Source: Aureococcus anophagefferens (taxonomy: Eukaryota; Sar; Pelagophyceae; Pelagomonadales; Pelagomonadaceae). Taken from it: a stretch of 64,000 bases of DNA. Position numbers and translations under genes: made by a program. Below the pieces are notes generated by a model. That model was given only the letters and a program-made list of their open reading frames with translations, ran no database searches and had not been told where the DNA came from. The stretch is from assembly GCF_000186865.1 (NCBI RefSeq), contig NW_008705583.1, positions 127,673-191,672 on the forward strand. Direction: 5' to 3'. Shown piece after piece: positions 44,449 through 53,858 of the stretch (its first letter is position 1; every line of letters begins with the position of its first letter).

Positions 44449-44985
44449 ATGAACTACGCGCCGTCCGCGTCGGCGGACCCCAGCGACTGGACCATGACGC
44501 GGCTCTACGACGACGGCGCGGAGTCGCATTGGGGCGCGGCGTCGTGGAAGCTCGATGCGAAGGGCGCCATCGGCAAGATGTCGCGCCGCATCGAGTCGAC
44601 GGGAGTCTACCTGCGCTACACGAGCGGTAGTTATGATTTCAAGTACCACAACGCTCCCCAGCGCCAGATCATCGTCTGCCTCAACGGGTCGACGTCCGTG
44701 ACGACGGGCGACGGCTCCGAGCGCGTCTTCGGCGCGGGCGACTGCGTGCTCGCCGAGGACTGCGGCGGCCGCGGCCACGAGAGCAAGTCCGCGGACGGCG
44801 CCGGCCGCTGGTCCCTCTTCATCACGCTCCCCGACGACGAGCGCGGCGACGACGAGCGCGGCGACGACGCGGCGGTCGCGCCGGGCCCGCGCCGCGGCGA
44901 CGTCGCCGCGCGCGCGTTCGCCCTCGGCGCGCTCGTCGGCGCGCTCGGCGGCGCCGCGGCCATGCGCGCCGCGTCGCGGCGGTAA
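44449..44985 (+). CDS. cupin-like protein with C-terminal membrane anchor
   Basis: Predicted 178 aa. Residues about 15-125 read as a single cupin barrel: 'GVYLRYTSGSYDFKYHNAPQ' followed by 'RQIIVCLNGSTSVTTGDGSE', then 'FGAGDCVLAEDCGGRGHESK', in which Asp/His residues sit where cupins bind metal. Small proteins of this kind are common in algae, and their substrate is usually unknown. An acidic Asp/Glu/Arg linker leads to an Ala/Gly-rich hydrophobic helix near the C-terminus ('AFALGALVGALGGAAAM'), probably a tail anchor. No signal peptide. The start has no in-frame competitor. Confidence 0.65.
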   Translation: MNYAPSASADPSDWTMTRLYDDGAESHWGAASWKLDAKGAIGKMSRRIESTGVYLRYTSGSYDFKYHNAPQRQIIVCLNGSTSVTTGDGSERVFGAGDCVLAEDCGGRGHESKSADGAGRWSLFITLPDDERGDDERGDDAAVAPGPRRGDVAARAFALGALVGALGGAAAMRAASRR

Positions 44986-45035
44986 GGAAACTTGTGTGTG
45001 TGTGTAGAGCAGAATCCGTAAGGACGCGCGCCGCG

Positions 45036-45326
45036 TCACACGACGGGATCCCCGGACTCGATGGACAGGACGCTGTTGTTCTCGTCGGCGGGCGACATGT
45101 TCTGCTCCTCGTAGTGCTTGATCAGCCGTACGACGCGCCTCGAGTAGAGCCAGTAGGGGATGAGGCTGAGGCACGCGGTGCAACAGCAGCAGCTCGCGCC
45201 GAACTTGAACAGGACGTTGAGCTTGCGCAGCCGCGGCTCGAGCAGCCGCTGCTGGTCCTCCGTCAGGTTCGCCGTGCAGATCTGCGACGCGTTCGAGCCC
45301 CGCTCGCTATCGAGATCCGACATCAT
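45036..45326 (-). CDS. small Cys-rich membrane protein
   Basis: Predicted 96 aa. The N-terminal half is acidic ('MMSDLDSERGSNASQICTAN', 'TEDQQRLLEPRLRKLNVLFK'). One hydrophobic segment contains four consecutive Cys ('FGASCCCCTACLSLIPYWLY') and is followed by a basic stop-transfer ('SRRVVRLIKHYEE') and an acidic tail. The Cys run at the membrane edge suggests S-acylation. I recognise no family. GC3 bias and the clean membrane topology support a real gene. Confidence 0.6.
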   Translation of the reverse strand: MMSDLDSERGSNASQICTANLTEDQQRLLEPRLRKLNVLFKFGASCCCCTACLSLIPYWLYSRRVVRLIKHYEEQNMSPADENNSVLSIESGDPVV

Positions 45327-45978
45327 CGCGCCGCCGCATCGAGCGGGAGGACGCGCTGCCTCCGACTCGCCTTCAAGTGAGCGCTCTTTGCGTGTGCGGC
45401 GCCTCTATTCCGCGGTGCTGCCCGCGCAGCGGAAGGAAACGACGGCGGTGAGCACGGGCGGACGCGGCCAGCCCGAACAGCGGCTGTGTGGCGGTCTGTG
45501 ATGGCTCAGCCTTGGGCTGCTCTTGATTAACTACGACACCTTCGGCCAGGGCCCCAGGCTAGGCTAGGTCTAGGACTTACGCCTCACTCGCCTAAAGAGC
45601 GACATTGTGCTATGCGGCGTCTCATTCGGGCCTAGCGGCGGCTGAGCGACGAGAGATGTTGTATTATCCACGAGAGAAGGCCGTCGAACGTCGCTGTGGC
45701 CAAAGCTGCGAAAAATTTGCCCGCCGACGTCGTGCGCGGTGGCGATCTTGCGGCGCTTAGCCCTCCGACGCGCGGCGCGCCTCCTCCGGAGCGCGCCGTG
45801 TCGCCGAGGCCGCCGGAGCGCATCGCTGCACGCCGGCGGCGCGCGGACGGCCGCAGCTTGGCTCCTCGACGGCCGCCGCCGGCCCCCGCCCCGTCGCGCC
45901 GCCGCTCCGTCGCTCGCTTCGTCGCGCGCCCGCGCGCGGCCGCCGCGGTCACCGCCGCCCCCCGCTCCCTAGGTCAAG
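45327..45978. other. intergenic region / eL28 5' leader
   Basis: 652 bp between the small membrane protein and eL28. A less GC-rich block lies at 45480-45670. The open frame at 45696-45970 is Arg/Pro/Ala-rich and looks like leader read-through. CCTAG just upstream of the eL28 ATG could be a 5'-UTR splice acceptor, but this cannot be settled here. Confidence 0.35.
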
Positions 45979-46422
45979 ATGGTGTCCCTGCCCGCGTCCC
46001 AGACGTGGATGTACGTGAGGAACTGCAACAGCGCCCTCGTGAAGCGCAAGGAGGGCACGGGCTGGAACCTCCAGCTCACGGCGGAGAAGGGCAACGTCAT
46101 GAACGTGAACGCGTTCAAGTACAGCGGCCTCGCCAACGAGAAGACCATCGCCATCGACATCGGCGCCGACGGCAAGGTCACCATGGGCCTCAAGGCGCCG
46201 AAGAACGCCACGAAGCCCGCGAAGAGCGTCAACGTGACGCCGCTCCGCAAGAACTTCCGCCGCGTCGCCAAGTCCATCAAGACCCAGACGGCGGGCAAGT
46301 ACTACCGCGGCGACCTCACGGCCAAGGCCCTCGCGCGGTGGTCCGCCCTCCACCGCCTCACCAAGGTCCAGGCCGGCGTCGCCAAGAAGGCCAAGACGAA
46401 GACCGGCCGCAAGAAGAACTAG
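45979..46422 (+). CDS. RPL28: 60S ribosomal protein eL28
   Basis: Predicted 147 aa, close to the usual eL28 length. Features of the family: a short N-terminal region ending in 'WMYVRNCNSALVKRKEGTGW', 'NLQLTAEKGNVMNVNAFKYS', 'GLANEKTIAID', then 'KPAKSVNVTPLRKNFRRVAK' and a Lys/Arg-rich C-terminus. The start has good context (AAGATGG). The cytosolic ribosomal protein confirms a eukaryotic nuclear genome. No intron in the coding part. Confidence 0.95.
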   Translation: MVSLPASQTWMYVRNCNSALVKRKEGTGWNLQLTAEKGNVMNVNAFKYSGLANEKTIAIDIGADGKVTMGLKAPKNATKPAKSVNVTPLRKNFRRVAKSIKTQTAGKYYRGDLTAKALARWSALHRLTKVQAGVAKKAKTKTGRKKN

Positions 46423-46465
46423 GCGCGTTCGCGCTCTTGTAACTCGCTCCCACGCTACCTCGCTT

Positions 46466-47524
46466 TTACAGCTCGCCGCCCCCGGCCCGGCGGTAGGCCG
46501 GCGGCCGGCCCGCGACCGCGGCGACCGCGGCGTCGCGGAGCCAGTCCGCGGGCCGCCGCGGCGCCTGCCAGTCCGCGTTGCCGTCGCGCGTCGCCAGGGA
46601 GGCGCCGCCGGCGACGAGCGGCAGCTTCAGGAAGGCGAGCAGGGGCCGCAGGTAGGCCGACCCCAGGGCCGCGTAGGCCTCGTAGGCGAAGACGTACGCC
46701 GGCGCGGGCGGGTCCTCGAGGAGCCTTTGGAGCGCCGCCGTCGCGAGCGCGTGCTCGTCCCGGGCGACGGCCGCGCGCCGCTGGTGCGCGCGCACCTTGG
46801 ACCGGAGCGCGGACCGGCCGTCGCGCGCGCAGAGCACCAGCGACGTCGCGAAGCCGAAGGACGCGACGTCGCGGACGAGCCGGCCGACGTCCGGGAAGCC
46901 TGGGCCGGAAACAAACATATCCGACACGACGCGTGCGTACTCGAATGGTTTCGACAACGGCTCTCTGGAACGAGTTCGACGAGAGCAAACGACTCGTCCA
47001 AAAACCAGCCGCATCGACATCGATGTGACGGAGATGGAGAGGTTCGAAGTTTTTGCTGGACGGGTCCGGCTCGCCGGTCGTTTCCGGCGCGGCGGGAAGC
47101 AGGCCCCGTGGGGCAGCGACCGGTGGACGACGACGGTGCCCGTGCAGTAGTTGGCGTGGACGCCGTGGCCGTCCCAGGCCGCCCAGACGCCCGCGGAGCC
47201 CTCGCACGTCGTGTTGACCCACTCGCTCTCGCTCCGCCGCGACGCCTCGACGGCGCGCGCGACGGCCAGCGCCGCGAGCTTGCTGCCGCTGCCCTCGGCG
47301 CCGACGACGACGACGCCGACCGTCGCCGGCGCGTAGGTCTGGCCGAACTTGAACCGCTCGACGGCGCCCCAGAGGTCCCGCCGGTCGTCGCCCATGTCGC
47401 ACGCCACCGGCGCGAGGTCCGCTGGCGCCGCCGTCGCGACGCGCACGTCCGGCGTGCACGCGCGCAGCAGCGCGTAGGCGACGGCCGCCAGCGCGAGCGG
47501 GCGCGGCACGGCCTGCCATCGCAT
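46466..47524 (-). CDS. type II membrane sulfotransferase-like protein with introner intron
   Basis: Spliced length 285 aa. A short cytosolic start and a signal anchor ('PLALAAVAYALLRACTP') suggest Golgi type II topology. 'ATVGVVVVGAEGSGSKLAAL' is a nucleotide/PAPS-binding-type loop, and 'FATSLVLCARDGRSALRSKV' resembles the 3'-phosphate-binding strand and Arg/Ser pair of sulfotransferases. 'VFAYEAYAALGSAYLRPLLA' and 'WQAPRRPADWLRD' lie where family members have their C-terminal helix. The match is weaker than for the two other sulfotransferase-like genes in the window. The intron 46900-47100 splits 'HGACFPDVGRLV' and its removal restores the frame to the TAA at 46466-46468. Confidence 0.55.
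   Translation of the reverse strand: MRWQAVPRPLALAAVAYALLRACTPDVRVATAAPADLAPVACDMGDDRRDLWGAVERFKFGQTYAPATVGVVVVGAEGSGSKLAALAVARAVEASRRSESEWVNTTCEGSAGVWAAWDGHGVHANYCTGTVVVHRSLPHGACFPPRRKRPASRTRPAKTSNLSISVTSMSMRLVFGRVVCSRRTRSREPLSKPFEYARVVSDMFVSGPGFPDVGRLVRDVASFGFATSLVLCARDGRSALRSKVRAHQRRAAVARDEHALATAALQRLLEDPPAPAYVFAYEAYAALGSAYLRPLLAFLKLPLVAGGASLATRDGNADWQAPRRPADWLRDAAVAAVAGRPPAYRRAGGGEL
46900..47100 (-). mobile_element. divergent introner element (201 bp)
   Basis: Inverted ends CGCCGGAAAC/GTTTCCGGCC and a diverged core (reverse complement of 46975-47015; GGCTGGTTTTTGGACGAGTC). Host duplicate GCTTCCCG flanks it. A GC donor (GGCCT|GCTTCC) from the upstream copy and the acceptor GGCCCAG from the element give exact removal, phase 1 in a Cys codon. 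The core is in sense orientation. Confidence 0.85.
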
Positions 47525-47671
47525 GGGCTACCTGGGAGCGGGCAGCCCGGGCCCCTGCCGATCTCCGTGCTGTTCATCCCGACGGCAATCAAACAGGTTG
47601 AACTGCCCATAGTGGACCCAAAAGTTGTGACGCTCGACGCTCTCCTGTCAGGAAGTGTACCGCCCGCAGCC

Positions 47672-49315
47672 ATGCTCCGCGCCGCGACGCAGCGCGTCGC
47701 GCAACCCTTCGCGCGGCGCGCGGCGCGCCCGCTCTCGACGACCTACGGCACGAACATGACGAAGATCGTCTGCACGTTGGGCCCGTCGTCGGAGACCGCG
47801 GAGCGCGTCCAGGAGCTCGTCGACAACGGCATGACCTGCACGCGGCTCAACTTCAGCCACGTCGGCGACTACAGCGAGCCCGCGGGCAAGCTCGCCCTCG
47901 TGCGCGGCGCGCGCGGCGAGCACATGCGCCTCGAGGGGCGCCTCGAGGCGCGGCTCGCGAACGACCTGCCGCCGAACCTCCGCGCGGTGCTCGTCGACAC
48001 CAAGGGGCCCGAGGTGCGCACGGGCCCGCTCCCGGGCAATGCGGACGTGCTGGAGATCGCCGACGGCATGACGGTGGTCTGCACCTTCGCCGACGTGAGC
48101 GGCGACGCGCCGCCGGAGCCCGGCGCGCCGCTCCGGCTCCACGTCGACTACGAGTCGCTCCCCTCGACGGTGTCCGTCGGCGGCCTCGTGCTCCTCGACG
48201 ACGGGTTGATCGCGTTGCGCGTGACATCCATCGAGACGACGGGCGTGACCTGCGTCGCGGAGAACGCGGGCCCCATCAAGGCGCGAAAGGGCGTGAATTT
48301 ACCCGACACGATCCTCGACCTACCGGCGCTCACGGCCAAGGACAAGGAGGACCTGGCGTGGTCCGTGGACGTCGGCGCGGACTACGTCGCCCTGTCCTTC
48401 GTGCGCAACGCGTCGAACGTGCGGTCCTGCCGCGCGTTTCTGGAGCGGTGCCGCGCGAGGGCCGGAAGCGACGCGCCGCTCCCCCTGATCGTCTCCAAGA
48501 TCGAGAACCAGGAGGGCGTGGACCACTTCGACGAGATCCTCGAGGCGTCCGACGGCATCATGGTCGCGCGCGGCGATCTCGGCGTCGAGATCGCCTACGC
48601 CAAGGTCTTCGCCGCGCAGCGCATGATGGTCGCCAAGTGCAACGCCGCGGGCAAGCCCGTCATCGTCGCGACGCAGATGCTCGATTCGATGATGCGCATG
48701 CCGCGGCCGACGCGCGCCGAGGTCACGGACGTCGCGGCCGCCGTCTTGGACGGCGCCGACGCCGTCATGCTCTCGGGGGAGACCGCCGCGGGCAAGTACC
48801 CCGTGCAGGCCCTCGCGGCGATGCGCGCGATCTGCGCCGAGGCCGACGCGATCCGCGACGCGGCGCCGCCGAACGCGGCCGTCGAGCCCCTCGCCGATGT
48901 CGAGCTCGACGCCGTCGCCAAGGCCGCCGTCGACGCGGCCCACGTCCTCGGCGCGAAGCTCATCACGTGCATCACGATGTCGGGCTCGCTCGCGCGCGCG
49001 GTCGCGCGCCACCGGCCCAACGCGCCCGTGCTCGCCTTCTGCTACTCCGCCGACGTCGCGCGGCGCCTCCAGCTCCACCGGGCCATCCACCCCGTGCTCC
49101 TCGACGCCTGCGCGACGGACCAGAACCCCTACCTCGCCGGCACGCGCATGGGGCTCCTCCGCGCGGAGTCCATCCGCGCGTCCAAGGAGCTCGGCCACAT
49201 CAAGGACGGCGACCGCGTCGTCTCCGTCGACCGCAACAAGGGCAAGATGCACGACGCCTTCTCCCTCGGCACGTCCCTCAAGATCTTCACCGTCGGCGGC
49301 GACGTCGACGCGTGA
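47672..49315 (+). CDS. PYK: pyruvate kinase, probably organelle-targeted
   Basis: Predicted 547 aa, intronless. Converts phosphoenolpyruvate and ADP to pyruvate and ATP. The N-terminus 'MLRAATQRVAQPFARRAARP' with 'LSTTYGTN' is a mitochondrial (or plastid) presequence. Then come 'TKIVCTLGPSSETAERVQEL', 'TRLNFSHVGDYSEP', 'AVLVDTKGPEVRTG', 'VSKIENQEGVDHFDEIL' with the active-site Lys, 'SDGIMVARGDLGVEIA' (metal binding), 'VIVATQMLDSMM', 'RPTRAEVTDVAAAVLDGADA' and 'VMLSGETAAGKYPVQAL'. The C-terminal allosteric domain is complete. The start was fixed by the presequence; an upstream open frame is antisense to the neighbouring gene. Confidence 0.95.
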   Translation: MLRAATQRVAQPFARRAARPLSTTYGTNMTKIVCTLGPSSETAERVQELVDNGMTCTRLNFSHVGDYSEPAGKLALVRGARGEHMRLEGRLEARLANDLPPNLRAVLVDTKGPEVRTGPLPGNADVLEIADGMTVVCTFADVSGDAPPEPGAPLRLHVDYESLPSTVSVGGLVLLDDGLIALRVTSIETTGVTCVAENAGPIKARKGVNLPDTILDLPALTAKDKEDLAWSVDVGADYVALSFVRNASNVRSCRAFLERCRARAGSDAPLPLIVSKIENQEGVDHFDEILEASDGIMVARGDLGVEIAYAKVFAAQRMMVAKCNAAGKPVIVATQMLDSMMRMPRPTRAEVTDVAAAVLDGADAVMLSGETAAGKYPVQALAAMRAICAEADAIRDAAPPNAAVEPLADVELDAVAKAAVDAAHVLGAKLITCITMSGSLARAVARHRPNAPVLAFCYSADVARRLQLHRAIHPVLLDACATDQNPYLAGTRMGLLRAESIRASKELGHIKDGDRVVSVDRNKGKMHDAFSLGTSLKIFTVGGDVDA

Positions 49316-49404
49316 GGCCGCGGCGGGCGCGCGCGCGTAAGAAGATCGGAATCGCGCCCCGGGGCGTTACGGGGAGCGCGGTGCTTGCTTGGGGGGGGTC
49401 GGCC

Positions 49405-51653
49405 TCAGCCGAAGATGCGGTGCGCGGACGCGCCGCGGGCCCAGGGGTGGCGGCCCTTCTTCGCCGCGGGCGGGCCCCAGAAGATCGACGACCGCGCCCA
49501 GCCCTTCGCGGCGGGCTCGGCCTCGGCCTCGACCTCGGCCTCGGCGGCCGCGGGCTCGGCGGCCGCGACGGCCGCGACGGTCTCGACGGCGGCCGCGGCG
49601 ACCTCGGCGACCTTGGCGGTGACGACGGCAACGAGGGCCGACGACGCCGACGCGACGACCGCGGGCGTCTCGACGGTCTCGGCGGCCTCGGCGGGCGCGA
49701 CGGTCTCGGCGGCCGCGGCCGCGACGGTCTCGACGGCCGCCGCGGCGACCTCGGCGACCCTGGCGGTGAAGGACGCGACGAGCGCGGGCGTCTCCGCCGG
49801 CGCGATCTCGAGGATAACCGGCGCCGGGCGCGACACGTGGATCGCGGCGAGGACGAGGCCGACGCAGACCGCGTAGGCGACGAGGTACGCGAGGAACGCC
49901 AGGGCCGCGAAGGCGACGTCGCCCTCCTCGAGGCCCTCGTCCTCCGCGTCCTCCGCGGCGGCCTCCTCGAGGAGGGCCGCGCGCCAGGAGACGTACGCGT
50001 CCGCGTCCGCGGCCTCGGCCGCCTGCCACGCGCGGAAGCGGTCGTAGTCGGCCTCGAGCGCCGCGGCGCACGCGTCGAGGTAGTCGTCCGCGAGCTTGGC
50101 CTCGAGCGCCGCGCGCTCGCCGCGGAGCTCCTCGCCGCGCACGTCCGTCGCGAGGTCGAAGGCGTCGTCGAGGCCCTCCTCCTCGAAGGACGCGACGAGG
50201 CCGCCGCGCCAGCGGAGGTAGTCGTCGGCGAAGGCCCGGGCGTCGCGCGCCGCGGCGGCGCCGGCCTCGGCGCGCGCGAGCGCGCGCTCGAGGCTCCGCG
50301 CGGCGTNNNNNNNNNNNNNNNNNNNNNNNNNNNNNNNNNNNNNNNNNNNNNNNNNNNNNNNNNNNNNNNNNNNNNNNNNNNNNNNNNNNNNNNNNNNNNN
50401 NNNNNNNNNNNNNNNNNNNNNNNNNNNNNNNNNNNGTCCCACGCGGCGTCGCCGGCGTCCTCGAGGGCCGCCGCGGCCGCGGCCGCGGCCTCGCCCTCCG
50501 CGACGACGCCGGCGGCGTAGGCCTCGCCGCCGCGCGCGGTCCGCGCCGCCGCGGCCGCGCGGTCCGCGGCCGCCGCCGCGTCGCCGCGCGCGTCCGTCTC
50601 CAGCGCCCAGGCCGCCGCGCGCGCGCGGTCCGCGGCCAGGGCGTCGGCGACGGCCGCCGCGGCCTCGGCGTCCGCCTTCTTGACGGCGGCCCGGGCCGCC
50701 GCCGCGGCCCGCGCCTCGGCCTCGGCGGCGGCGACCGCGGCCTCCGCGGCGGCCCGCTTCGCGGCGGCGACCACCGCCTCCGCGGCGGCCCGCTCCTTGA
50801 GGTCCGCGTGCGCCTTGGCCGTGGCGCGCGCCGCCTCATCCGCGCGCGCCTCTGCCGCAGCGGCGGCGGCGGCGGCGGCGACGCCCGCCGCGGCCTCGGC
50901 GGTCTTGGCGGCCTTGGCGGCCGCGGCCTCGGCGTCGGCCGCGGCCGCGCGCGCGGCCGCGTCGGCCTTGGTCGCCGCGGCGGCCGCCGCGGCCTTGGTC
51001 GCCGCGGCCTGCTGCTTCGCCGCGATGGCCGCGCGCTTCTTCTCCGCGGCAGCGGCCTTCTTCGAGTTCCAGAAACTCGAGAAGACGGGCGAGTCGGTCG
51101 CGGCGTCGTCGGCCTTGGCCTGGGCGACGGCGTCCCGCGCCGCGGCCGCCGCCGGAGCCGCCGGTTCCGCGCCGGCCTCGGCGCCCGGGAGCCGTCGCCG
51201 AGCCATGCGCTTGCGGGCCGTCTGCGCCGTCGCGGGGCTCGGGTCCTCGGCCGCGCCGCCCGGCGCGAGGCCGCCCGTCTTCTCGGCCTCGATGCGCTTT
51301 TCGAGCGCGAGGCGGCGCGCCTTGACCGTGGACGGCGCGGGCTTGGGCGGCGTGTTCGTCGCGTCGCCGAGCGGCGCCTTCGCGGGCGTCTTCGCGGGCG
51401 CCCGGCCCGCGGGGACGATCGCGTCGACGCCCCCGTAGTCCTGCGCCGTCATGATCGCGTCGCCGACGAAGCCGGGGGGGATGTCCCCCTCGAAGGAGCG
51501 CAGGCGGCAGGCGACGAGGCCCCGGGTCGGCGGCGACGGCGTCGGCGTCGGCGTCTCCGTCTCGTCCTTGACGTTGTAGAGCACGCTGTTCACCCGACGG
51601 ATCTTCTCCATGAGCCCGGTGCTGATGCGGCTTCGGTTCTTGACGGTGTCCAT
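49405..51653 (-). CDS. Ala-rich coiled-coil membrane protein (contains assembly gap)
   Basis: Starts at 'MDTVKNRSRISTGLMEKIRR' and has a short conserved-looking N-terminus ('VACRLRSFEGDIPPGFVGDA'). Some 250 residues of Ala/Glu/Lys/Arg heptad-like repeat follow ('KAAAAEKKRAAIAAKQQAAA' and similar), interrupted by 129 N. After the gap come helical charged segments ('DYLRWRGGLVASFEEEGLDD'), one membrane helix ('FAALAFLAYLVAYAVCVGLV') and a second Ala/Val/Glu repeat, ending in 'GRHPWARGASAHRIFG'. No catalytic domain; a structural or scaffold role is inferred from composition only. The frame after the gap is taken from its own coding bias. Confidence 0.6.
50307..50435. other. assembly gap (129 N)
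   Basis: Run of N inside the Ala-rich coiled-coil gene, in highly repetitive GC-rich sequence. The real length is unknown. Confidence 0.95.
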
Positions 51654-51788
51654 GGTGCGAGACGAGGGCGAGAGCGCCGAGGAGCTCCGCGCGCCCACCG
51701 ACGTCGTCGACCCGTCGCGTCGCGCGACGGTTTTTGCTCGAAGTAATTCGCTCGAGGCGAGGAGTGCAACTGTCGTGATTTGGTAAAT

Positions 51789-51804
51789 AAAAAAAAAAAA
51801 AAAA
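51789..51804 (+). repeat. poly-A tract (16 A)
   Basis: Sixteen consecutive A preceded by taaat, between two leftward genes. It is the only long A/T homopolymer in the window. On the minus strand it is a T-run about 135 bp upstream of the coiled-coil gene. It could be a relic of a retro-inserted transcript or a promoter nucleosome-free element. Confidence 0.6.
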
Positions 51805-51846
51805 GGCTAATTGAAGGCAGTAGACTCGATGGCGGCCTCCAGGGAA

Positions 51847-53058
51847 TTACATCGGGCTGATCGCCCCCCCGACGGCCTCCTCGAACTCGGCCTTGCGGAC
51901 CTCGTCCATGGCCGCGACGATGGCGTCGGCGATGGACTGGGCGGGCGTCCAGGTCGCGTGGAGGACGTAGGGCTCGTAGTTGCCGTCGACCTCGCCCTGG
52001 CCCATGACGAAGCGGACCTCGCGGTCGCGGAAGTAGGCCGTGGGCCCCTTGAAGGGGTAGCCCCCCGGGACGAGGAGCCGCATGGGCGTCTCCCGGGGCT
52101 CGGCGTCGAAGCGGACGTGCGCGGTCCAACGACGGGCGTCGCCGTCGTCGCCGCCCGCGAGCGCGGCCGGCGGCGCGTCGTCGGGCCTCACGGAGACGAC
52201 GTTCTTCGGCAGCGCGCGCGGGTCGCCGTAGCGCCGGAGCTCGCCCTCGAGCCGCGCGGCGCGCTTCGCGGAGCCCGGGCGCGACCCGGGCCGGTCGTCC
52301 CGCGAGCCCCCGAGCACGCTCCCGAGCCACTGGCCGAACTCCTTGGACTTGCGCCGCAGGGCGTTCGTCGCCTGGCGCGGGCTCTCGAAGGAGAGGCGCC
52401 GCCGCGCGTCCTTGGCCTCCTCGGCGCCCGTCGGGGCGCTACGGGACGCCGCGAGGCGGCGGTCCGACGACGCGCCGGACGCGCGGAGCAAGCCGGGCCG
52501 CGCCGCGCCGTCGGGCAGCGCCTTGCCCGAGGGCACGGTCTGCAGCGCCGGCAGGTTTTCGGTCTGGAGCGGCGCGGGCCGCGCCGCCGCCGGCGCCGGC
52601 GCGGCCGCGGACGCGAGCACGGGCAGGTGCGCCGTCGGCGTCGCGGCGCCGCTCGGCGGCGGCGACGGGTCCGCGGGCCGCGGGAAAGGGCTGCAGGCCG
52701 CGTCGTGCGTCGGCGCCTTGGGCGGCGGCGACGCGCCGGCCCGGTTGAAGACGGACGCGCCGACGAGGTCGAGCGGCACGCCCCTCGCCGAGAAGCTCCG
52801 GAGGTCCTCGGCGATGCGCCGCGCGAGGGGCCGGCTCGAGATGCCGGCCTGGGCGAGGTCCGCCTCCTCGTAGAAGCTCAGCGTGCCGCCGTCGACGTTG
52901 CGGAAGCCGGCCTCGACGACGGCGGCCTCGACGCGGAAGTGGCGCTCGAGGAGGTGCGCCGTCTCGCCCACGCTGAGCTCCCGGAGCGCCTTCACCTGCG
53001 GCGCCGGCCCCGGCAGCACCTTGCCGGGGCTCGTCTTCACGCGCAGGCCATCGACCAT
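51847..53058 (-). CDS. SAM domain + catalytically dead E2-like (UEV) domain protein
   Basis: Predicted 403 aa. Residues about 20-80 are a SAM domain ('LSVGETAHLLERHFRVEAAV', 'DLAQAGISSRPLARRIAEDL'). A long Pro/Ala/Ser-rich linker follows. The last 140 residues read as a ubiquitin-conjugating fold: 'RLEGELRRYGDPRALPKNVV', 'RRWTAHVRFDAEPRETPMRL', 'VPGGYPFKGPTAYF' (the E2 P-x-x-Y-P-F-x-x-P strand) and 'WTPAQSIADAIVAAMDEV' (as in E2 'W-S-P-A'). The HPN-Cys active site is absent between these blocks, so the domain should be non-catalytic (UEV/RWD-like) and may bind ubiquitin or an E2 partner. The Met at 53058 directly precedes the SAM domain. Confidence 0.75.
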   Translation of the reverse strand: MVDGLRVKTSPGKVLPGPAPQVKALRELSVGETAHLLERHFRVEAAVVEAGFRNVDGGTLSFYEEADLAQAGISSRPLARRIAEDLRSFSARGVPLDLVGASVFNRAGASPPPKAPTHDAACSPFPRPADPSPPPSGAATPTAHLPVLASAAAPAPAAARPAPLQTENLPALQTVPSGKALPDGAARPGLLRASGASSDRRLAASRSAPTGAEEAKDARRRLSFESPRQATNALRRKSKEFGQWLGSVLGGSRDDRPGSRPGSAKRAARLEGELRRYGDPRALPKNVVSVRPDDAPPAALAGGDDGDARRWTAHVRFDAEPRETPMRLLVPGGYPFKGPTAYFRDREVRFVMGQGEVDGNYEPYVLHATWTPAQSIADAIVAAMDEVRKAEFEEAVGGAISPM

Positions 53059-53247
53059 GGCGGCAGCGCGGTGTGCGCCTCTCGCCGGCGGCCGCCGCCG
53101 CCGTTCTCGGCGGGGCAGCGCGCAGGGCCGGTGGGGCTGCACTCAAACTAGCTGCGGCACCGTCGCGGCATCGTCATCGGCCACGACCGCGGCAAAGCGA
53201 GGTGGAGCCGAGCTCCACGCGCGCTCGACGAGTGCAGCGCCGACGAG

Positions 53248-53796
53248 ATGAGCAAGTCCATGGACGGCCGCGAGGCGAAGAATGCGACGGCGATCGCCGT
53301 CACGGAGGGTCTGAGCTCCGCGTTCCCCGTGGCGCTCGCCTCGGGCGCCGCCATCGGCCTGGGCCACAAGTTCCACGCGGGCTTCGCGAAGAACGTCGGC
53401 GCCTCGGGCAAGGTCGCCATGGCCATCATGCCGCCCTTCTTCGCCTTCGTCCTCGCCGGCGAGCACGCGATCAACCGCACGGTGCGCGAGGGCGGCGCCG
53501 CGGCCGCGGCCGGCGGCGCCGCGGCGCGGACGGGCTCGACGTGGCACCTGCGCGCGGCCAACTACTTCCACCACCACACGCTCATCTGCTTCGGGGCCAT
53601 CATCACGCCCATGTACGGCGCGATCCTCAGCAACGAGCTCGCGAAGCCGCGGCCGCCGACGTGGCGATTCTCGCACGCGATCATCCACACCCGCGTCTTC
53701 GGCCAGGCCGCGGCCGTCGTCTCCCTCGTCCTCTGCTTCGGCTTCAAGGACATCATGACCAAGGCCGGCGCGCCCTTCGACGTCGGCGACGACTAG
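53248..53796 (+). CDS. multi-pass membrane protein, possibly HIG1/RCF-like
   Basis: Predicted 182 aa. Four hydrophobic segments are visible: 'AFPVALASGAAIGLG', 'VAMAIMPPFFAFVLAG', 'LICFGAIITPMYGAIL' and 'FGQAAAVVSLVLCFGF'. The last, preceded by 'AIIHTRVFGQ', resembles the R-V-x-x-Q motif of HIG1-type respiratory supercomplex factors of the mitochondrial inner membrane. The match is short, and no cleavable presequence is seen. If correct, the protein would help assemble or regulate complexes III and IV. Otherwise it is an algal-specific membrane protein. The start is the first Met with coding bias. Confidence 0.55.
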   Translation: MSKSMDGREAKNATAIAVTEGLSSAFPVALASGAAIGLGHKFHAGFAKNVGASGKVAMAIMPPFFAFVLAGEHAINRTVREGGAAAAAGGAAARTGSTWHLRAANYFHHHTLICFGAIITPMYGAILSNELAKPRPPTWRFSHAIIHTRVFGQAAAVVSLVLCFGFKDIMTKAGAPFDVGDD

Positions 53797-53858
53797 GGGG
53801 GGGGTGGGCGCGTCGTTTTTAGAATCCCCTCGAGATCGACGAGTCGGCCCGCCGCACG

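Noticed and set aside
46727..47671. N-terminal extension of pyruvate kinase by 315 codons
   Set aside because: The extension is antisense to the sulfotransferase-like gene; the Met at 47672 starts a normal presequence followed by the family's first block.
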